Under the pieces are notes generated by a model. The model was not told where the DNA came from, did not search any database, and saw nothing but the letters and a program-made list of their open reading frames with translations. From positions 434,001-498,000 of the forward strand of contig NZ_JAGETZ010000004.1 in NCBI RefSeq assembly GCF_017571495.1: 64,000 nucleotides of DNA, in the 5' to 3' direction. Numbering within the stretch: position 1 is the stretch's first letter; each line of letters starts with the position of its first letter. A program made the position numbers and the translations under genes. This document shows positions 37,453 to 46,218 of the stretch, one piece after another. This DNA is from Hymenobacter negativus. Lineage in GTDB: Bacteria > Bacteroidota > Bacteroidia > Cytophagales > Hymenobacteraceae.

Positions 37453-39417
37453 ATGAGCTTTCGTGGTTGTCTTTTCTGGCTGGTGGTAGTAGTGCTCGGC
37501 GGGCTGGCCCGGCCGGCCCGGGCGCAGACGTTCGACCCGCGCTCGGCCGTACCACCCGACTCGCTGCGCGCCACCCTGGAAGTCCTCCCGCAAAGCCCCG
37601 ATTCCCTGCGCCAGCGCTTCGACCAGGAACGGCTCATCAAGCGCCTGCAAGCCTACTCACGCCGCAAAACCATTGCCGGCCGGGCCGTGTCGGCGCTGTT
37701 CAATTTCACCCGCCGCCAGGAAGAGCAGGCGGGCATTGATGCCGTGCTGCTGGACCGGCAGTTCGACCGGCACAACTTCAAAATCGTGCGGCGCATCAAC
37801 ATCCGCACGCTGGATGCTTTTGGCTACAATATCTCCGACTCGACCCGGGTGCCGCGCACCGTCATCGAGAAGGCGGGCAATGCGCTGCACATCAAAACCA
37901 GCCGCTCGCGCATCCGGCAGGTGCTGCTGTTCCGGCCCGGCCAGCCGCTGGAGCCTCAGGCCCTGGCCGAGTCGGAACGCCTGCTGCGCCAAACCCCCGA
38001 AATTCTGGATGCCCGCGTGCTGGTGAATGAGCGCACCACCACCCGCGACAGTGTAGACATTGAGGTACTGACCAAGGACGTGTTCAGCATCACGGCGGGC
38101 TACGAGCTGGGCTCGGCCACGGCCGGCCTCATTACCCTGGGCGACGACAACTTTCTGGGCCAGGGGCACCAATTCAGCAATGCCTACCGCTACGGCCGCG
38201 GCCTGAGCACCGACAACGGCGAGCACCCGCAGCAATGGTCGTACGATGGCAGCTACACGGCTCCGTTTCGGCATTTTCTTTACGCCCAGGCCCGCTACCG
38301 CGACGAATACAACTACCGCTCAACCGGCCTCTCGCTCACCCGCGACTTTTACTCCCCCAGCACCCGCTACGCCGGGGCCATCAACCTGAATAGCTACAAC
38401 CAGAACGTGGCACTGGTGGCGCCCCCGGCCGGCGAGCCCTACAAGTATTACCCCTTGCGCTACACGGCGCAGGATGTGTGGGTGGGCCGCGCCCTGCACC
38501 TGCGCTCCTACGACCTGGGCTACGAAAACCCGGGCCGCATCATCGTGGCCGCCCGTGCCATCAATACTATCTACGCAGAAACGCCCCGCCCCGACCCCAG
38601 CACCGGCCTGGCCGCACCCGACTTTCACAACGGCATGCTGGTGCTGGGCACGGTAGGCTATTCGGTGCGCCGCTATTATAAGGACCGGTACCTGTTCGGC
38701 TTTGGCCGCACCGAGGACGTGCCCACCGGCACCCTCATCAGCCTCACGGCCGGCGTCGAAGTCAACCGCGTGATTCCGCGCCGCTACCTCGACCTGCGCA
38801 TAGCCGCTGCCAGCTTCGGCGTGAGAACCGGCTACCTCTACGGCGCCGTAGACGTAGGTGCCTACCAGAAGCTGGACCAGTCCCGCGACTGGGAACAGGG
38901 CCTGGTTTCCACCGAGCTCACAGCCTTCACCAAGCTCTATCATTTTGGCAACTGGCAGTACCGGCACTTCCTCACCAGCAAGGGCACCATTGGGTTCGAC
39001 CGCCGGCCGGGTGAGCTGCTGCAGGGCATTTCCAACGAGCGGGGACTGCGGGGCTTTTCGCCGGGTCAGCCCATTCTGGCCACCAGCCGCTTTGTGGTGA
39101 GCTACGAAAACACCTTATTTACCCCACTTTCACTGCTGGGCTTCCGCCTGGCCGGCGTCGTGTTTGCCGATGCCGCCTGGGTGAGCGACAAGCCGCGTGG
39201 GGGCTCGCCGTTTGGCAGCGCGCCCTACATGGGTTTGGGCATGGGGCTGCGCTTCCGCAACGAGTTTACGGCCCTGCGCACCTTCCAACTGCTGATTGGC
39301 TACTACCCGCGCGGCCTCACCGCCCCCAACGGTGTGCGCATGTTTGAAACCGCCCGCGAAACCGTCACCTTCACCGATTTTGGGCTGGGTGCGCCGGGCA
39401 CGGGGCAGTATCAGTAG
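37453..39417 (+). CDS. Omp85/BamA-like outer membrane protein with POTRA-type domain
   Basis: A 654-residue protein with a signal peptide (ending ARPARAQ, about residue 24). Residues about 110-210 look like a POTRA domain (VRRINIRTLDAFGYN, VLLFRPGQPLEPQALAESE, TPEILDARVLV). The remaining part is a beta-barrel with alternating aromatic strands and a late ERGLRGFSPGQP motif reminiscent of the RGF/Y motif of Omp85 barrels. It could act in outer-membrane protein insertion or lipid transport, in addition to the housekeeping BamA. A GTACTTTG at 37428-37435 resembles the promoter -7 element. Confidence 0.8.
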   Translation: MSFRGCLFWLVVVVLGGLARPARAQTFDPRSAVPPDSLRATLEVLPQSPDSLRQRFDQERLIKRLQAYSRRKTIAGRAVSALFNFTRRQEEQAGIDAVLLDRQFDRHNFKIVRRINIRTLDAFGYNISDSTRVPRTVIEKAGNALHIKTSRSRIRQVLLFRPGQPLEPQALAESERLLRQTPEILDARVLVNERTTTRDSVDIEVLTKDVFSITAGYELGSATAGLITLGDDNFLGQGHQFSNAYRYGRGLSTDNGEHPQQWSYDGSYTAPFRHFLYAQARYRDEYNYRSTGLSLTRDFYSPSTRYAGAINLNSYNQNVALVAPPAGEPYKYYPLRYTAQDVWVGRALHLRSYDLGYENPGRIIVAARAINTIYAETPRPDPSTGLAAPDFHNGMLVLGTVGYSVRRYYKDRYLFGFGRTEDVPTGTLISLTAGVEVNRVIPRRYLDLRIAAASFGVRTGYLYGAVDVGAYQKLDQSRDWEQGLVSTELTAFTKLYHFGNWQYRHFLTSKGTIGFDRRPGELLQGISNERGLRGFSPGQPILATSRFVVSYENTLFTPLSLLGFRLAGVVFADAAWVSDKPRGGSPFGSAPYMGLGMGLRFRNEFTALRTFQLLIGYYPRGLTAPNGVRMFETARETVTFTDFGLGAPGTGQYQ

Positions 39418-39465
39418 CGAGAACAGGAATAAAGGAAAGCAGGCTTTTTCCTGCTGTCTGCTCCC

Positions 39466-39921
39466 CTATCGTTCCGAATTGAAGGCGATGGGCACGGTGC
39501 AGGCCACGCGCACGGGCTGGCCATTGGAGCGGCCGGGCTCCCAGGGTGGCATCAGCCAAACCAGACGCAGGGCCTCGTCGTTGAGCCCGCTGCCGGGGCC
39601 GCTGATGACGTGGGCATCCTGCACCTTGCCTTGGGCGCTGAGAATGAAGTTGACGTACACCCGGCCCGAAACCCGGCGCTGCAGGGCCTGCTGGGGGTAG
39701 CGAATGTTCTTGCTCAGATAAGCCATAAACGCTTTGTCACCCCCCACAAACTGGGGCCGCACTTCGGGGTTGATGAACACGGAATCCGGCTTGATGGCAG
39801 CGGACGTTGCCAGCCCTTCGTGGGCAATAATGGCATTGGGACCAGCTTGGGCGTGGCTCTGGCTGGTAGCCAATAAGCCCAAGGCCCCCACGAAAGTCAA
39901 CAGGCGTAGCGAATGATTCAT
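39466..39921 (-). CDS. TonB C-terminal domain protein (energy transducer-like)
   Basis: A 151-residue exported protein. The signal peptide ends SQSHAQA (about 26). From residue 62 a TonB C-terminal domain is seen: FMAYLSKNIRYPQQALQRR, VSGRVYVNFILSAQGKVQD and VWLMPPWEPGRSNGQPVRV. Because there is a cleavable signal rather than a membrane anchor plus proline-rich spacer, it is likely a periplasmic stand-alone TonB domain, common in Bacteroidota. Convergent to the Omp85-like gene. Confidence 0.87.
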   Translation of the reverse strand: MNHSLRLLTFVGALGLLATSQSHAQAGPNAIIAHEGLATSAAIKPDSVFINPEVRPQFVGGDKAFMAYLSKNIRYPQQALQRRVSGRVYVNFILSAQGKVQDAHVISGPGSGLNDEALRLVWLMPPWEPGRSNGQPVRVACTVPIAFNSER

Positions 39922-40301
39922 GTGTAAGTAGGATATCTAGTAAAACAATTCTGTAGCGTTGGCTCCGAAATCAACCGAAAGCCAGATAACGTACGAAAGA
40001 TACATACTGTTATCAGATGAATTGTCTTTTCTACAGAAACACCAGATTTCCTATCGCAGTGGCCAAGTCTTGGTGTTAGCAGCCATCAATATCCCCTCAT
40101 CAATTAAAACCGTTCTAAAATTACTCATTTGGATGATTTTAGAACATCAGCGGCCGCTCCATCCCCTAACCGAAACTGATTTTATATTTTTTGTTTTCGA
40201 GTTTTAATTATAATTATTCTGATAATAGATTCTAGATTATGGTTGGTTTAAATTTTCTGTGCGATGTTTGCAATCGTAAATTTACGATAAACGAATAAGC
40301 C
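39922..40301. other. AT-rich intergenic region, 380 bp
   Basis: A stretch clearly lower in GC than its surroundings, with no convincing gene; a short open frame (39959-40207) has no coding character. Its 3' end carries the ArsR promoter and operator. The base composition marks the left edge of the arsenic island. Confidence 0.55.
40273..40288. promoter_or_regulatory. ArsR operator (perfect palindrome)
   Basis: ATCGTAAATTTACGAT is a perfect 16-bp palindrome, 13 bp upstream of the ArsR start and just after a GATGTTTG (40263-40270) that may be the promoter -7 element. ArsR-family repressors bind such AT-rich palindromes over promoters. Confidence 0.75.
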
Positions 40302-40631
40302 ATGGCCGTTCACAAGCGCGAGCAGTTTACCGAAGCCGAGCAGCAACTGGCCACCATTGCTAAAGCACTGGGGCATCCGGCGCGGGTGGCCATCCTGAAG
40401 CTGCTGGCCAAGCGTCAGGCCTGCGTGTGCGGGGAGCTGGTGCTGGAGCTGCCCTTGTCGCAAAGCACCGTTTCGCAGCACCTCAAGGAGCTAAAGGCTG
40501 CCGGCCTGGTGCAGGGCGAAGTGGATGGACCCCGGGTGTGCTACTGCATCGACCCGGCGGGCTGGGCCCGGGCCCGGCAGCTGCTGGGCGGCTTGCTGGC
40601 CGAGCTGCCCAATACAAACAACTGCTGCTGA
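40302..40631 (+). CDS. arsR: ArsR/SmtB-family metalloregulator
   Basis: A 109-residue winged-helix repressor: helix-turn-helix SQSTVSQHLKELKAAGLV and the DNA-binding start KALGHPARVAILKLL. Arsenic-binding thiols are likely C41 and C43 (ACVCGEL), with further cysteines at the end (NNCC). It would release its operator (40273-40288) when As(III) binds. It is the first gene of an apparent arsenic-resistance series. Confidence 0.9.
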   Translation: MAVHKREQFTEAEQQLATIAKALGHPARVAILKLLAKRQACVCGELVLELPLSQSTVSQHLKELKAAGLVQGEVDGPRVCYCIDPAGWARARQLLGGLLAELPNTNNCC

Positions 40632-40701
40632 AGCAAGCTACTAACCTACTCCCCCGCCGGTGTGGCCGGCATTACCAATCAACTTCTTACCCAAGCAAGC
40701 C

Positions 40702-41160
40702 ATGACAATAGCAGAAATGAAAACAGCCCTGCCGGACCTAGCGGCCATCAGCTTCAAGCTGCCGGATGGGGCGTACCTACCCGCCCACTTCCACGTGACG
40801 GAGGTGGGCTTGGTGAGCAAGCATTTTATTGACTGCGGAGGCGTGGAGCGCCGGGAAACCGTAGCCAATTTTCAGCTTTGGGAAGCAGGCGACTACGACC
40901 ACCGGCTCGCCCCGCAAAAATTCCTGCACATCCTCCAGCTCTCGGACAAGATTCTGGGCCGCGAGGACCTGGAGATTGAGGTGGAGTACCAGCAGGCCAC
41001 AATTGGCAAGTTCGGCCTGGCGTTCGACGGCACGGATTTCCTGCTGACGCCGAAGCAGACGGCTTGCCTGGCGCAGGACGCCTGCGGCATTCCCAACCAC
41101 CTGGTGGCGCTGCCGCAGCTACAAGTAGCGAGCTGCACACCGGGCGGCGGGTGCTGCTAG
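40702..41160 (+). CDS. DUF6428 family protein (arsenic-island associated)
   Basis: A 152-residue protein starting MTIAEMKTALPDL, with HFHVTEVGLVSKHFIDCGG and ETVANFQLWEAGDYDHRL, typical of DUF6428. The C-terminus SCTPGGGCC is cysteine-rich and could bind arsenite. These proteins commonly sit between ArsR and an arsenate reductase in Bacteroidota. It follows arsR by 70 bp, so they are probably one transcript. Function unknown. Confidence 0.82.
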   Translation: MTIAEMKTALPDLAAISFKLPDGAYLPAHFHVTEVGLVSKHFIDCGGVERRETVANFQLWEAGDYDHRLAPQKFLHILQLSDKILGREDLEIEVEYQQATIGKFGLAFDGTDFLLTPKQTACLAQDACGIPNHLVALPQLQVASCTPGGGCC

Positions 41161-41284
41161 CATGGGTAGGCCCGGCCGCTAGTTTTCGCCTTCTGGGTAC
41201 CGGCAATAGCGTTGGCCCGGGAGCAGCCGTACAATCTGCACGCGGCCTGGCTGGGCCGCGGCTTTTCACCGTTTTGAATGCGCG

Positions 41285-41614
41285 ATGATAGTACTGAAAG
41301 CACTGGCCATTTTTGTGCTGGCCGGCCTCTGTGAAATAGGCGGTGGCTATCTGATATGGCAATGGCTGCGCGAAGGCAAATCGGGCTGGCTGGCCGTGGC
41401 CGGTGCCGTGCTACTGGTGCTCTACGGCGTGGTGGCAACCTGGCAGGACACGTCCTTTGGCAAAACCTACGCGGTGTACGGGGCCATTTTCATTGTGATG
41501 TCCATTATCTGGGCGCGGTATTTCGACGGTTTCCGGCCCGACAGGTGGGACGTTATTGGTGGAACCATTGCCATGCTGGGCGTGGCTATTATCCTGTTTT
41601 GGCCACGCCCGTAG
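41285..41614 (+). CDS. YnfA/UPF0060 family small membrane protein
   Basis: A 109-residue protein with four membrane helices, beginning MIVLKALAIFVLAGLCEIGGGYL, the signature of UPF0060 (YnfA). These are small-multidrug-resistance-like proteins of the inner membrane. The conserved YGAIFIVMSIIWARYFDGFRP in the third helix is present. Located inside the arsenic island, 124 bp after the DUF6428 gene; a role in cation or drug export is possible. Confidence 0.93.
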   Translation: MIVLKALAIFVLAGLCEIGGGYLIWQWLREGKSGWLAVAGAVLLVLYGVVATWQDTSFGKTYAVYGAIFIVMSIIWARYFDGFRPDRWDVIGGTIAMLGVAIILFWPRP

Positions 41615-41641
41615 CTGGGGTGCGGCTGTTCTCACTGCTTG

Positions 41642-41788
41642 TTGGCGCGGCGCCTGCACCACAATTTTCCCGACACAGCCCGGGCTACGGGCTACGAGAC
41701 AGAAACCACGGACCAGCTCCGGGACGTGCGCGACCAGATAAATACCTATACCCATGACTTAGTACGGGCCCGGTTCCAAACCGCGTAG
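41642..41788 (+). pseudogene. C-terminal remnant of an arsenate reductase-like (LMW phosphatase) gene
   Basis: A short frame ending at the TAG at 41786, with no start codon of its own, reads FPDTARATGYETE then LRDVRDQINTYTHDLV. This resembles the last 45 residues of thioredoxin-type ArsC/LMW phosphatases (pattern DPAxATGTEEE...FRxVRDQI). The catalytic N-terminal part is absent. A full-length reductase is at 43210. It is probably the scar of a deletion or rearrangement in the island. Confidence 0.6.
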
Positions 41789-41836
41789 CGCAGCAGCCAA
41801 CAGGTCCTTTTTCCCATTTCTTACGGCTTTTCGTTG

Positions 41837-42364
41837 ATGACCATTTTACCGCTGACCGCCGCGCACTGGCCCGCCGCCAGCACCATTTACGCCGAGGGCA
41901 TTGCCACCGGCACGGCCACCTTCGCCATGGCCATTCCGGCGTGGGCTGAATGGGACGCCGGCCACCTACCCACCTGCCGTTTGGTAGCCGTTGACGACGA
42001 CCAGGCGGTGCAGGGCTGGGCGGCGCTTTCGCCGGTATCGGGGCGCTGCGTGTATGCGGGCGTGGCCGAAGTGAGCGTGTACGTGGCCGAAGCGGCGCGG
42101 GGGCGCGGCGTGGGTCGGGCGCTGCTGGCGGCGCTGGTAGCTGAGTCGGAGCAAAACGGTTTTTGGACGCTGCAGGCCGGCATTTTTCCGGAAAACGTGG
42201 CCAGTGTGCGCCTGCACGAAGCGGCGGGCTTCCGGCTGGTGGGGCGGCGCGAACGCATCGGCCAGTTGCGCGGACAGTGGCAGGATACCCTGCTGCTGGA
42301 GCGCCGCAGTGCCGTGGTGGGCACCGAAACCGCCGCTTGTGACTTGGCTTCGCCATGCAGCTAA
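41837..42364 (+). CDS. GNAT N-acetyltransferase (ArsN/phosphinothricin-acetyltransferase-like)
   Basis: A 175-residue GNAT enzyme: TIYAEGIATGTATFAMAIP near the start, the acetyl-CoA motif EVSVYVAEAARGRGVGRALL, and FPENVASVRLHEAAGFRLVGRRERIG, typical of the PAT/ArsN group. ArsN-type enzymes acetylate arsenic-containing amino-acid analogues or phosphinothricin. The start at 41837 is an ATG; a TTG lies one codon upstream. It overlaps the aquaporin gene by 10 bp. The last 20 residues are variable. Confidence 0.87.
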   Translation: MTILPLTAAHWPAASTIYAEGIATGTATFAMAIPAWAEWDAGHLPTCRLVAVDDDQAVQGWAALSPVSGRCVYAGVAEVSVYVAEAARGRGVGRALLAALVAESEQNGFWTLQAGIFPENVASVRLHEAAGFRLVGRRERIGQLRGQWQDTLLLERRSAVVGTETAACDLASPCS

Positions 42365-43020
42365 GCCTGCGCCAATGCCTGCTGGCCGAAGTGCTGGGCA
42401 CGGCCATTCTGCTGATTTTTGGGACCGGCGCGGCCGTGGTCAATGAGCAGACCCACGCGCTGGGCCACGGTGGCGTGGCCACGGCCTTCGGGCTGGTGGT
42501 TTTCCTACTGATTCAGAGCCTGGGCGATACCAGCGGGGCCCACATCAACCCGGCCGTGACGGTTGGCTTCTGGGCGGCGGGGCGGTTTCCGGCGCGGCGG
42601 GTGCTGCCCTACGTGGCGGCCCAGCTGCTGGGTGCGGTGCTGGGAAGCGCCTCGGTGAAGCTCATTGCCACGCCGGGCTCGTCCCTCGGCGCCACGCTGC
42701 CGGCGCATGGCATCGGGCAGGCCCTGGGCATCGAAACCTTCCTCTCCTTCGGGCTGATGCTGGTGATTTTGCGCGTCACCTCGGGCTCGAAGGAAGCGGG
42801 CATGCTGGCGGGGCTGGCCATTAGTGCCACCGTGGCCCTGGAGGCGCTGGTGGGCGGCCCGCTCAGCGGGGCTTCCATGAACCCCGCCCGCTCGCTGGCC
42901 CCGGCCCTGCTCAGCGGAGTCTGGACGGGCTGGTGGCTGTACATCGTGGGCCCAGTGGCCGGCGCGCTGCTGGCCGTGGCCGTGAATAAGCTGCTGCAGT
43001 TGAAAGCGCCGGCCGCTTAG
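42355..43020 (+). CDS. MIP-family aquaporin / aquaglyceroporin
   Basis: A 221-residue channel with six membrane helices and two NPA motifs (HINPAVT, 65-67; SMNPARS, 176-178). In an arsenic island an aquaglyceroporin can let As(III) flow out, as AqpS does in Sinorhizobium meliloti. No ArsB or Acr3 pump is present in the window, so this may be the arsenite exit route. It overlaps the GNAT gene. Confidence 0.92.
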   Translation: MQLSLRQCLLAEVLGTAILLIFGTGAAVVNEQTHALGHGGVATAFGLVVFLLIQSLGDTSGAHINPAVTVGFWAAGRFPARRVLPYVAAQLLGAVLGSASVKLIATPGSSLGATLPAHGIGQALGIETFLSFGLMLVILRVTSGSKEAGMLAGLAISATVALEALVGGPLSGASMNPARSLAPALLSGVWTGWWLYIVGPVAGALLAVAVNKLLQLKAPAA

Positions 43021-43209
43021 TTGCCAACCGGTTTTATGCAATGCGCAGCCCGTTGCGTAGCGTGCCGCCCTTCCTGCAGAATGCCACCCGTCGTGCTGAG
43101 AATTGCTTTGGATGACGGGCCTTCTCTAGCGTGGCCTGCTTTCTTCACACCTGGCTTGCCTTGCTCGGCGTTGGCCATCTTTTGCTACTCCAAACTGCTC
43201 ATATAGCCC

Positions 43210-43617
43210 ATGAAAACCTTTCTCTTTGTCTGCATCGAAAACGCCAACCGGAGCCAGATGGCGCAGGCCTTTGCCACCATGCATGGCGGGGCCCAGGTGG
43301 CGGCCTACAGCGCCGGCTCGCGTCCCTCGGGCGTCATCAACCCCAAAGCCATTGCCGCAATGGCTGAGCGCGGCTACGACCTGACTGCCCACGCCAGCGA
43401 GTCGCTGGATGCGGTGCGCGACCACGCATTCGACTACGTGGTGACCATGGGCTGCGGGGATGCCTGCCCGTTCATCGCCGCCCGGCACCGCCGCGACTGG
43501 CAGATTTCCGACCCCAAGCACTTGGAGCCGGCCGAGTTCCGACTGGTGCGCGACCTGGTGGAGCGGCAGGTGCTGGCGCTGCTGGAGGAAGCGGGGGTAG
43601 TCGTAGCGGTGCGGTAA
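43210..43617 (+). CDS. arsC: Arsenate reductase, thioredoxin-coupled LMW phosphatase type
   Basis: A 135-residue enzyme reducing arsenate to arsenite. The P-loop is CIENANRS (C8, R14, S15), and the redox cysteines C82 and C86 are in VTMGCGDACPF, as in thioredoxin-linked ArsC. SDPKHLEP carries the acidic catalytic residue (Asp in DP). It follows the aquaporin after 189 bp without a visible gene. A strong terminator ends the island. Confidence 0.9.
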   Translation: MKTFLFVCIENANRSQMAQAFATMHGGAQVAAYSAGSRPSGVINPKAIAAMAERGYDLTAHASESLDAVRDHAFDYVVTMGCGDACPFIAARHRRDWQISDPKHLEPAEFRLVRDLVERQVLALLEEAGVVVAVR

Positions 43618-43646
43618 ACCAGCTTGCCCGCTGACTTTCCAGCAAT

Positions 43647-43682
43647 AAAAAAGCGCCCTACCAATATGGTGGGGCGCTTTTT
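43647..43682. terminator. Intrinsic terminator after arsC
   Basis: Stem AAAAAAGCGCCCTACC (43647-43662) with the inverse GGTGGGGCGCTTTTT (43668-43682), one mismatch, 5-nt loop, T run on the 3' side. Confidence 0.85.
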
Positions 43683-43691
43683 CAGAACTTG

Positions 43692-43768
43692 TCCCCCGAA
43701 TTTCTAATTCGGCTTGCGTTGAAATTATTTACTCAACGCGGGCCGAATTGGAAATTCGGGGTACTCGT
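43692..43768. repeat. Intergenic palindromic repeat, family A (copy 4)
   Basis: CCCCCGAATTTCTAATTCGG and its inverse, ending GGGTACTCGTGCC, flank a centre with GCGTTGA and TCAACGC arms. A mini-palindrome, GCCGAAGCCTAGCTTCGGGG, follows at 43789-43808. Confidence 0.85.
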
Positions 43769-43820
43769 GCCATTGGGCGCAACAAGGGCCGAAGCCTAGC
43801 TTCGGGGTACTTGGGGCGGG

Positions 43821-45272
43821 CTATGGAATGGGCGTGGTAGTGGGCACGAACTCGAACCGGAACTCGACGCGGCGGTTGCGCCCCTGACCGGTTTTGGTGG
43901 TGTTCGGGGCTACTGGCTCAGCTTCGCCCCGGCCCTCGGTGATGATGCGGGCAGGCTCGACGCCTTTATTGGTGAAGTAGCGTTTCACGGCCTCGGCACG
44001 GCGCAGCGAGAGGTCCTGGTTATACTCCTCGGTTCCGCGGCTGTCGGCGTGGCCGATGATGCGCAGCTGGTAGTCGGGGTGCGTTTTCATGGCATCCGCA
44101 ATCCGGTTGGCCGTGGGGTACGAGCGGCGCTCGATGATGGTGCTGTTGGTGCGGAAGCCGATGGGCACTTGCAGCTTCTGCACGGCCGGGTCGATGGCCA
44201 GGGGGCAACCCACTGAATCGACGCGGGTGCCGGCGGGCGTGCCGGGGCAGCGGTCGCGGGTATCGATTACGCCGTCGGCGTCCTCATCAACCACGGCGGG
44301 GCAGCCCGTGGCGTCCACCTTGGTGCCGGCGGGCGTGCCGGGGCACTTGTCCACGTTGTCGGGGATGCCGTCGTTGTCGGCGTCGGGGCAGCCTTTCAAC
44401 TCAGGCTTGCCGGCCTGGTCGGGGCAGGCGTCGTCGCCGTCGCGCACGCCGTCGCCGTCGCGGTCGGGGCAGCCTTCCAGGGCGGCAGTACCTTTCTCAT
44501 CGGGGCACTTGTCCTGGTAGTCGGGCACGCCATCGGCGTCTTTGTCCAGCGGGCAGCCGTTGGGGTCCACGGCCACGCCAGCGGGGGTGTTGGGGCACTT
44601 GTCCTTGCGGTCGGGCACGCCGTCCTGGTCGGTATCCTTGGGCTTGCCGAAGGCGAAGGTGACGCCCACGGTGTGTTGCAGGTACCGGTCGTCGAACTTG
44701 TCGGAGTCGCGGTTGGGCTCGCCGTCGATGTTGGCATTGAGGGGAATGTGCTGGCCGGTTTGCACAAACAGCCCGATGCCGTCGGTGATGCGGAAGTTGA
44801 GGCCGGCCGCCCCGAAGAGGTCAACGTACGACTTGTTCTCGTTCACGTTGGTGCCGCGCACCTGGCCTTCGCGGCTCATGTACACGTAGCCGGGTGCGGC
44901 CAGCAGGTAGGGCTGCACGAAGGCGTCTTCCTTCAGGGCCCAGCCGTTGTTGAGTTTCAGCTTCAGGGCCAGGTTCACGTTCACCACGTTGGTATTAAAG
45001 AACGTGGCGGGGCTTTGGGTGCCTTTCAGCTCCACGTAGCTGCCTTGCAGGCCCAGGTCGAGGCCCTTGGTCAGGTAGCGGTTGATGCCAATGCCGGGGC
45101 CGTAGTAGTTGCGGTCCCACTTCCAGAAGTCTTCGCCGAGGCTGCCTTTGTACTGGTAGGCGCTGCCGAAAAGGCTGATGGCGGTTTTGCGGTCGGCGGT
45201 TTGGGCTTGGCCGGGCGAAGCCGCCAGCAGCGCCACAACCAGCGCCAGCAGGGGGGTTAGAATACGTCTCAT
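43821..45272 (-). CDS. OmpA-family outer membrane protein with thrombospondin type 3 repeats
   Basis: A 483-residue porin-like protein. Signal peptide to about residue 24 (LAASPGQAQ); an eight-stranded beta-barrel (25-200); thrombospondin type 3 calcium-binding repeats (about 205-355; DTDQDGVPDRKDKCPNTPAG and similar); and an OmpA peptidoglycan-binding domain (GHADSRGTEEYNQDLSLRRA). Such proteins bridge outer membrane and cell wall. Start at 45272 (MRRILTPL). It is a single transcription unit, next to a 470-bp gap. Confidence 0.93.
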   Translation of the reverse strand: MRRILTPLLALVVALLAASPGQAQTADRKTAISLFGSAYQYKGSLGEDFWKWDRNYYGPGIGINRYLTKGLDLGLQGSYVELKGTQSPATFFNTNVVNVNLALKLKLNNGWALKEDAFVQPYLLAAPGYVYMSREGQVRGTNVNENKSYVDLFGAAGLNFRITDGIGLFVQTGQHIPLNANIDGEPNRDSDKFDDRYLQHTVGVTFAFGKPKDTDQDGVPDRKDKCPNTPAGVAVDPNGCPLDKDADGVPDYQDKCPDEKGTAALEGCPDRDGDGVRDGDDACPDQAGKPELKGCPDADNDGIPDNVDKCPGTPAGTKVDATGCPAVVDEDADGVIDTRDRCPGTPAGTRVDSVGCPLAIDPAVQKLQVPIGFRTNSTIIERRSYPTANRIADAMKTHPDYQLRIIGHADSRGTEEYNQDLSLRRAEAVKRYFTNKGVEPARIITEGRGEAEPVAPNTTKTGQGRNRRVEFRFEFVPTTTPIP

Positions 45273-45741
45273 AGAGTGAGGTTTTGGGTGATAGATAAGG
45301 TCCAAAAGAGTCTATTGCCCGGTACGGGACCACACACCGGGGCTCCTAACTATACCCTACGCAGGGCACAAGGTTGTCGTCCAGTTTACTCCCCGCTGGT
45401 CCTAAAACCATTCTTCCGGCTCATGTACAAGGTTTCAGGCCTTTGTAAAATCAGTTAAAAAAACCCGAAAAAGCGTTCTTCATTAGGCATCGAGGGCTTC
45501 TTTGACTTAAGAATTAATAGTAATCGAAGCGCTGCGCAGGTTGGCGTATGGGCTGGGCCAGTCCGACAGTTCCACCGTCGGACGGGGAAACGGGCCCTCA
45601 TTTGCGCACTTTGCCAACGGCTCGCTTTCTTTTCTTACTGTTCCGTTTATCTTGTGAGCCGGCACCGGCTGCTCACAAGGGTGAGCGACGGGGCACGCGG
45701 GGCCCGGCTACCGTGGGGCTTCTACCAACCCATCACCCCCA
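45273..45741. other. Intergenic region, 469 bp
   Basis: No gene was found. A small hairpin GTCCGAC (45561-45567) / GTCGGAC (45577-45583) is seen. The part near 45400-45520 is AT-rich and probably holds the OmpA-gene promoter. Confidence 0.5.
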
Positions 45742-46218
45742 ATGAACAACCTTGTGAACCAGGCCATCCCGGCCAAAGTCCTCGCCGACGCCCTCAAGAG
45801 CATTCGCGAAGCCCGCGCCCTGGTGGCTCCCTACCTCATTTCGCTCACGCCGGAGGAGCGCGCTGCCCTGCCCAAGATGGGCGACAAGTCGCTGGCTTTC
45901 GTGAGCAAGGCGGCTGAATACGCGCAAAGCCTGCCCACCCTCATGCCGCAGTACCTCGATGTGGCCAGCCTGGCCATAGATGCGGGCGTGAATGCGGACC
46001 TGCTGCCCCTTTACCTGGAGCTCAACGGCTTCACCACCGACGTGGACAGCACCCGCATGGAGGCCGGGTCTGAGGGCTACACCGCCTCGCTGGTGGCCTA
46101 CAGCGCCCTCAAAACGGCCGCCAGCCTGAACCAGCCCGGTGCCCAGGCTGCCGTTACGGTGCTGGAGCCCCGCTTTGCCGGCCAGGGCAGGGCCAAACCT
46201 AAATCCAGCAATCCATAA
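45742..46218 (+). CDS. Hypothetical protein (158 aa)
   Basis: A soluble, mostly helical protein starting MNNLVNQAIPAKVLADALKS, with IREARALVAPYLISLTPEE and MPQYLDVASLAIDAG. The pattern recalls short conserved Bacteroidota proteins of unknown function, without catalytic motifs. The tail is basic (GRAKPKSSNP). Its stop codon touches the 21-bp tandem repeat array. Probably a genuine gene, judged by codon use and regular helices. Confidence 0.7.
   Translation: MNNLVNQAIPAKVLADALKSIREARALVAPYLISLTPEERAALPKMGDKSLAFVSKAAEYAQSLPTLMPQYLDVASLAIDAGVNADLLPLYLELNGFTTDVDSTRMEAGSEGYTASLVAYSALKTAASLNQPGAQAAVTVLEPRFAGQGRAKPKSSNP

Noticed and set aside
39959..40207. 82-aa open frame in the AT-rich gap before arsR
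   Set aside because: No recognisable motif, no ribosome-binding context, and composition fits non-coding DNA.
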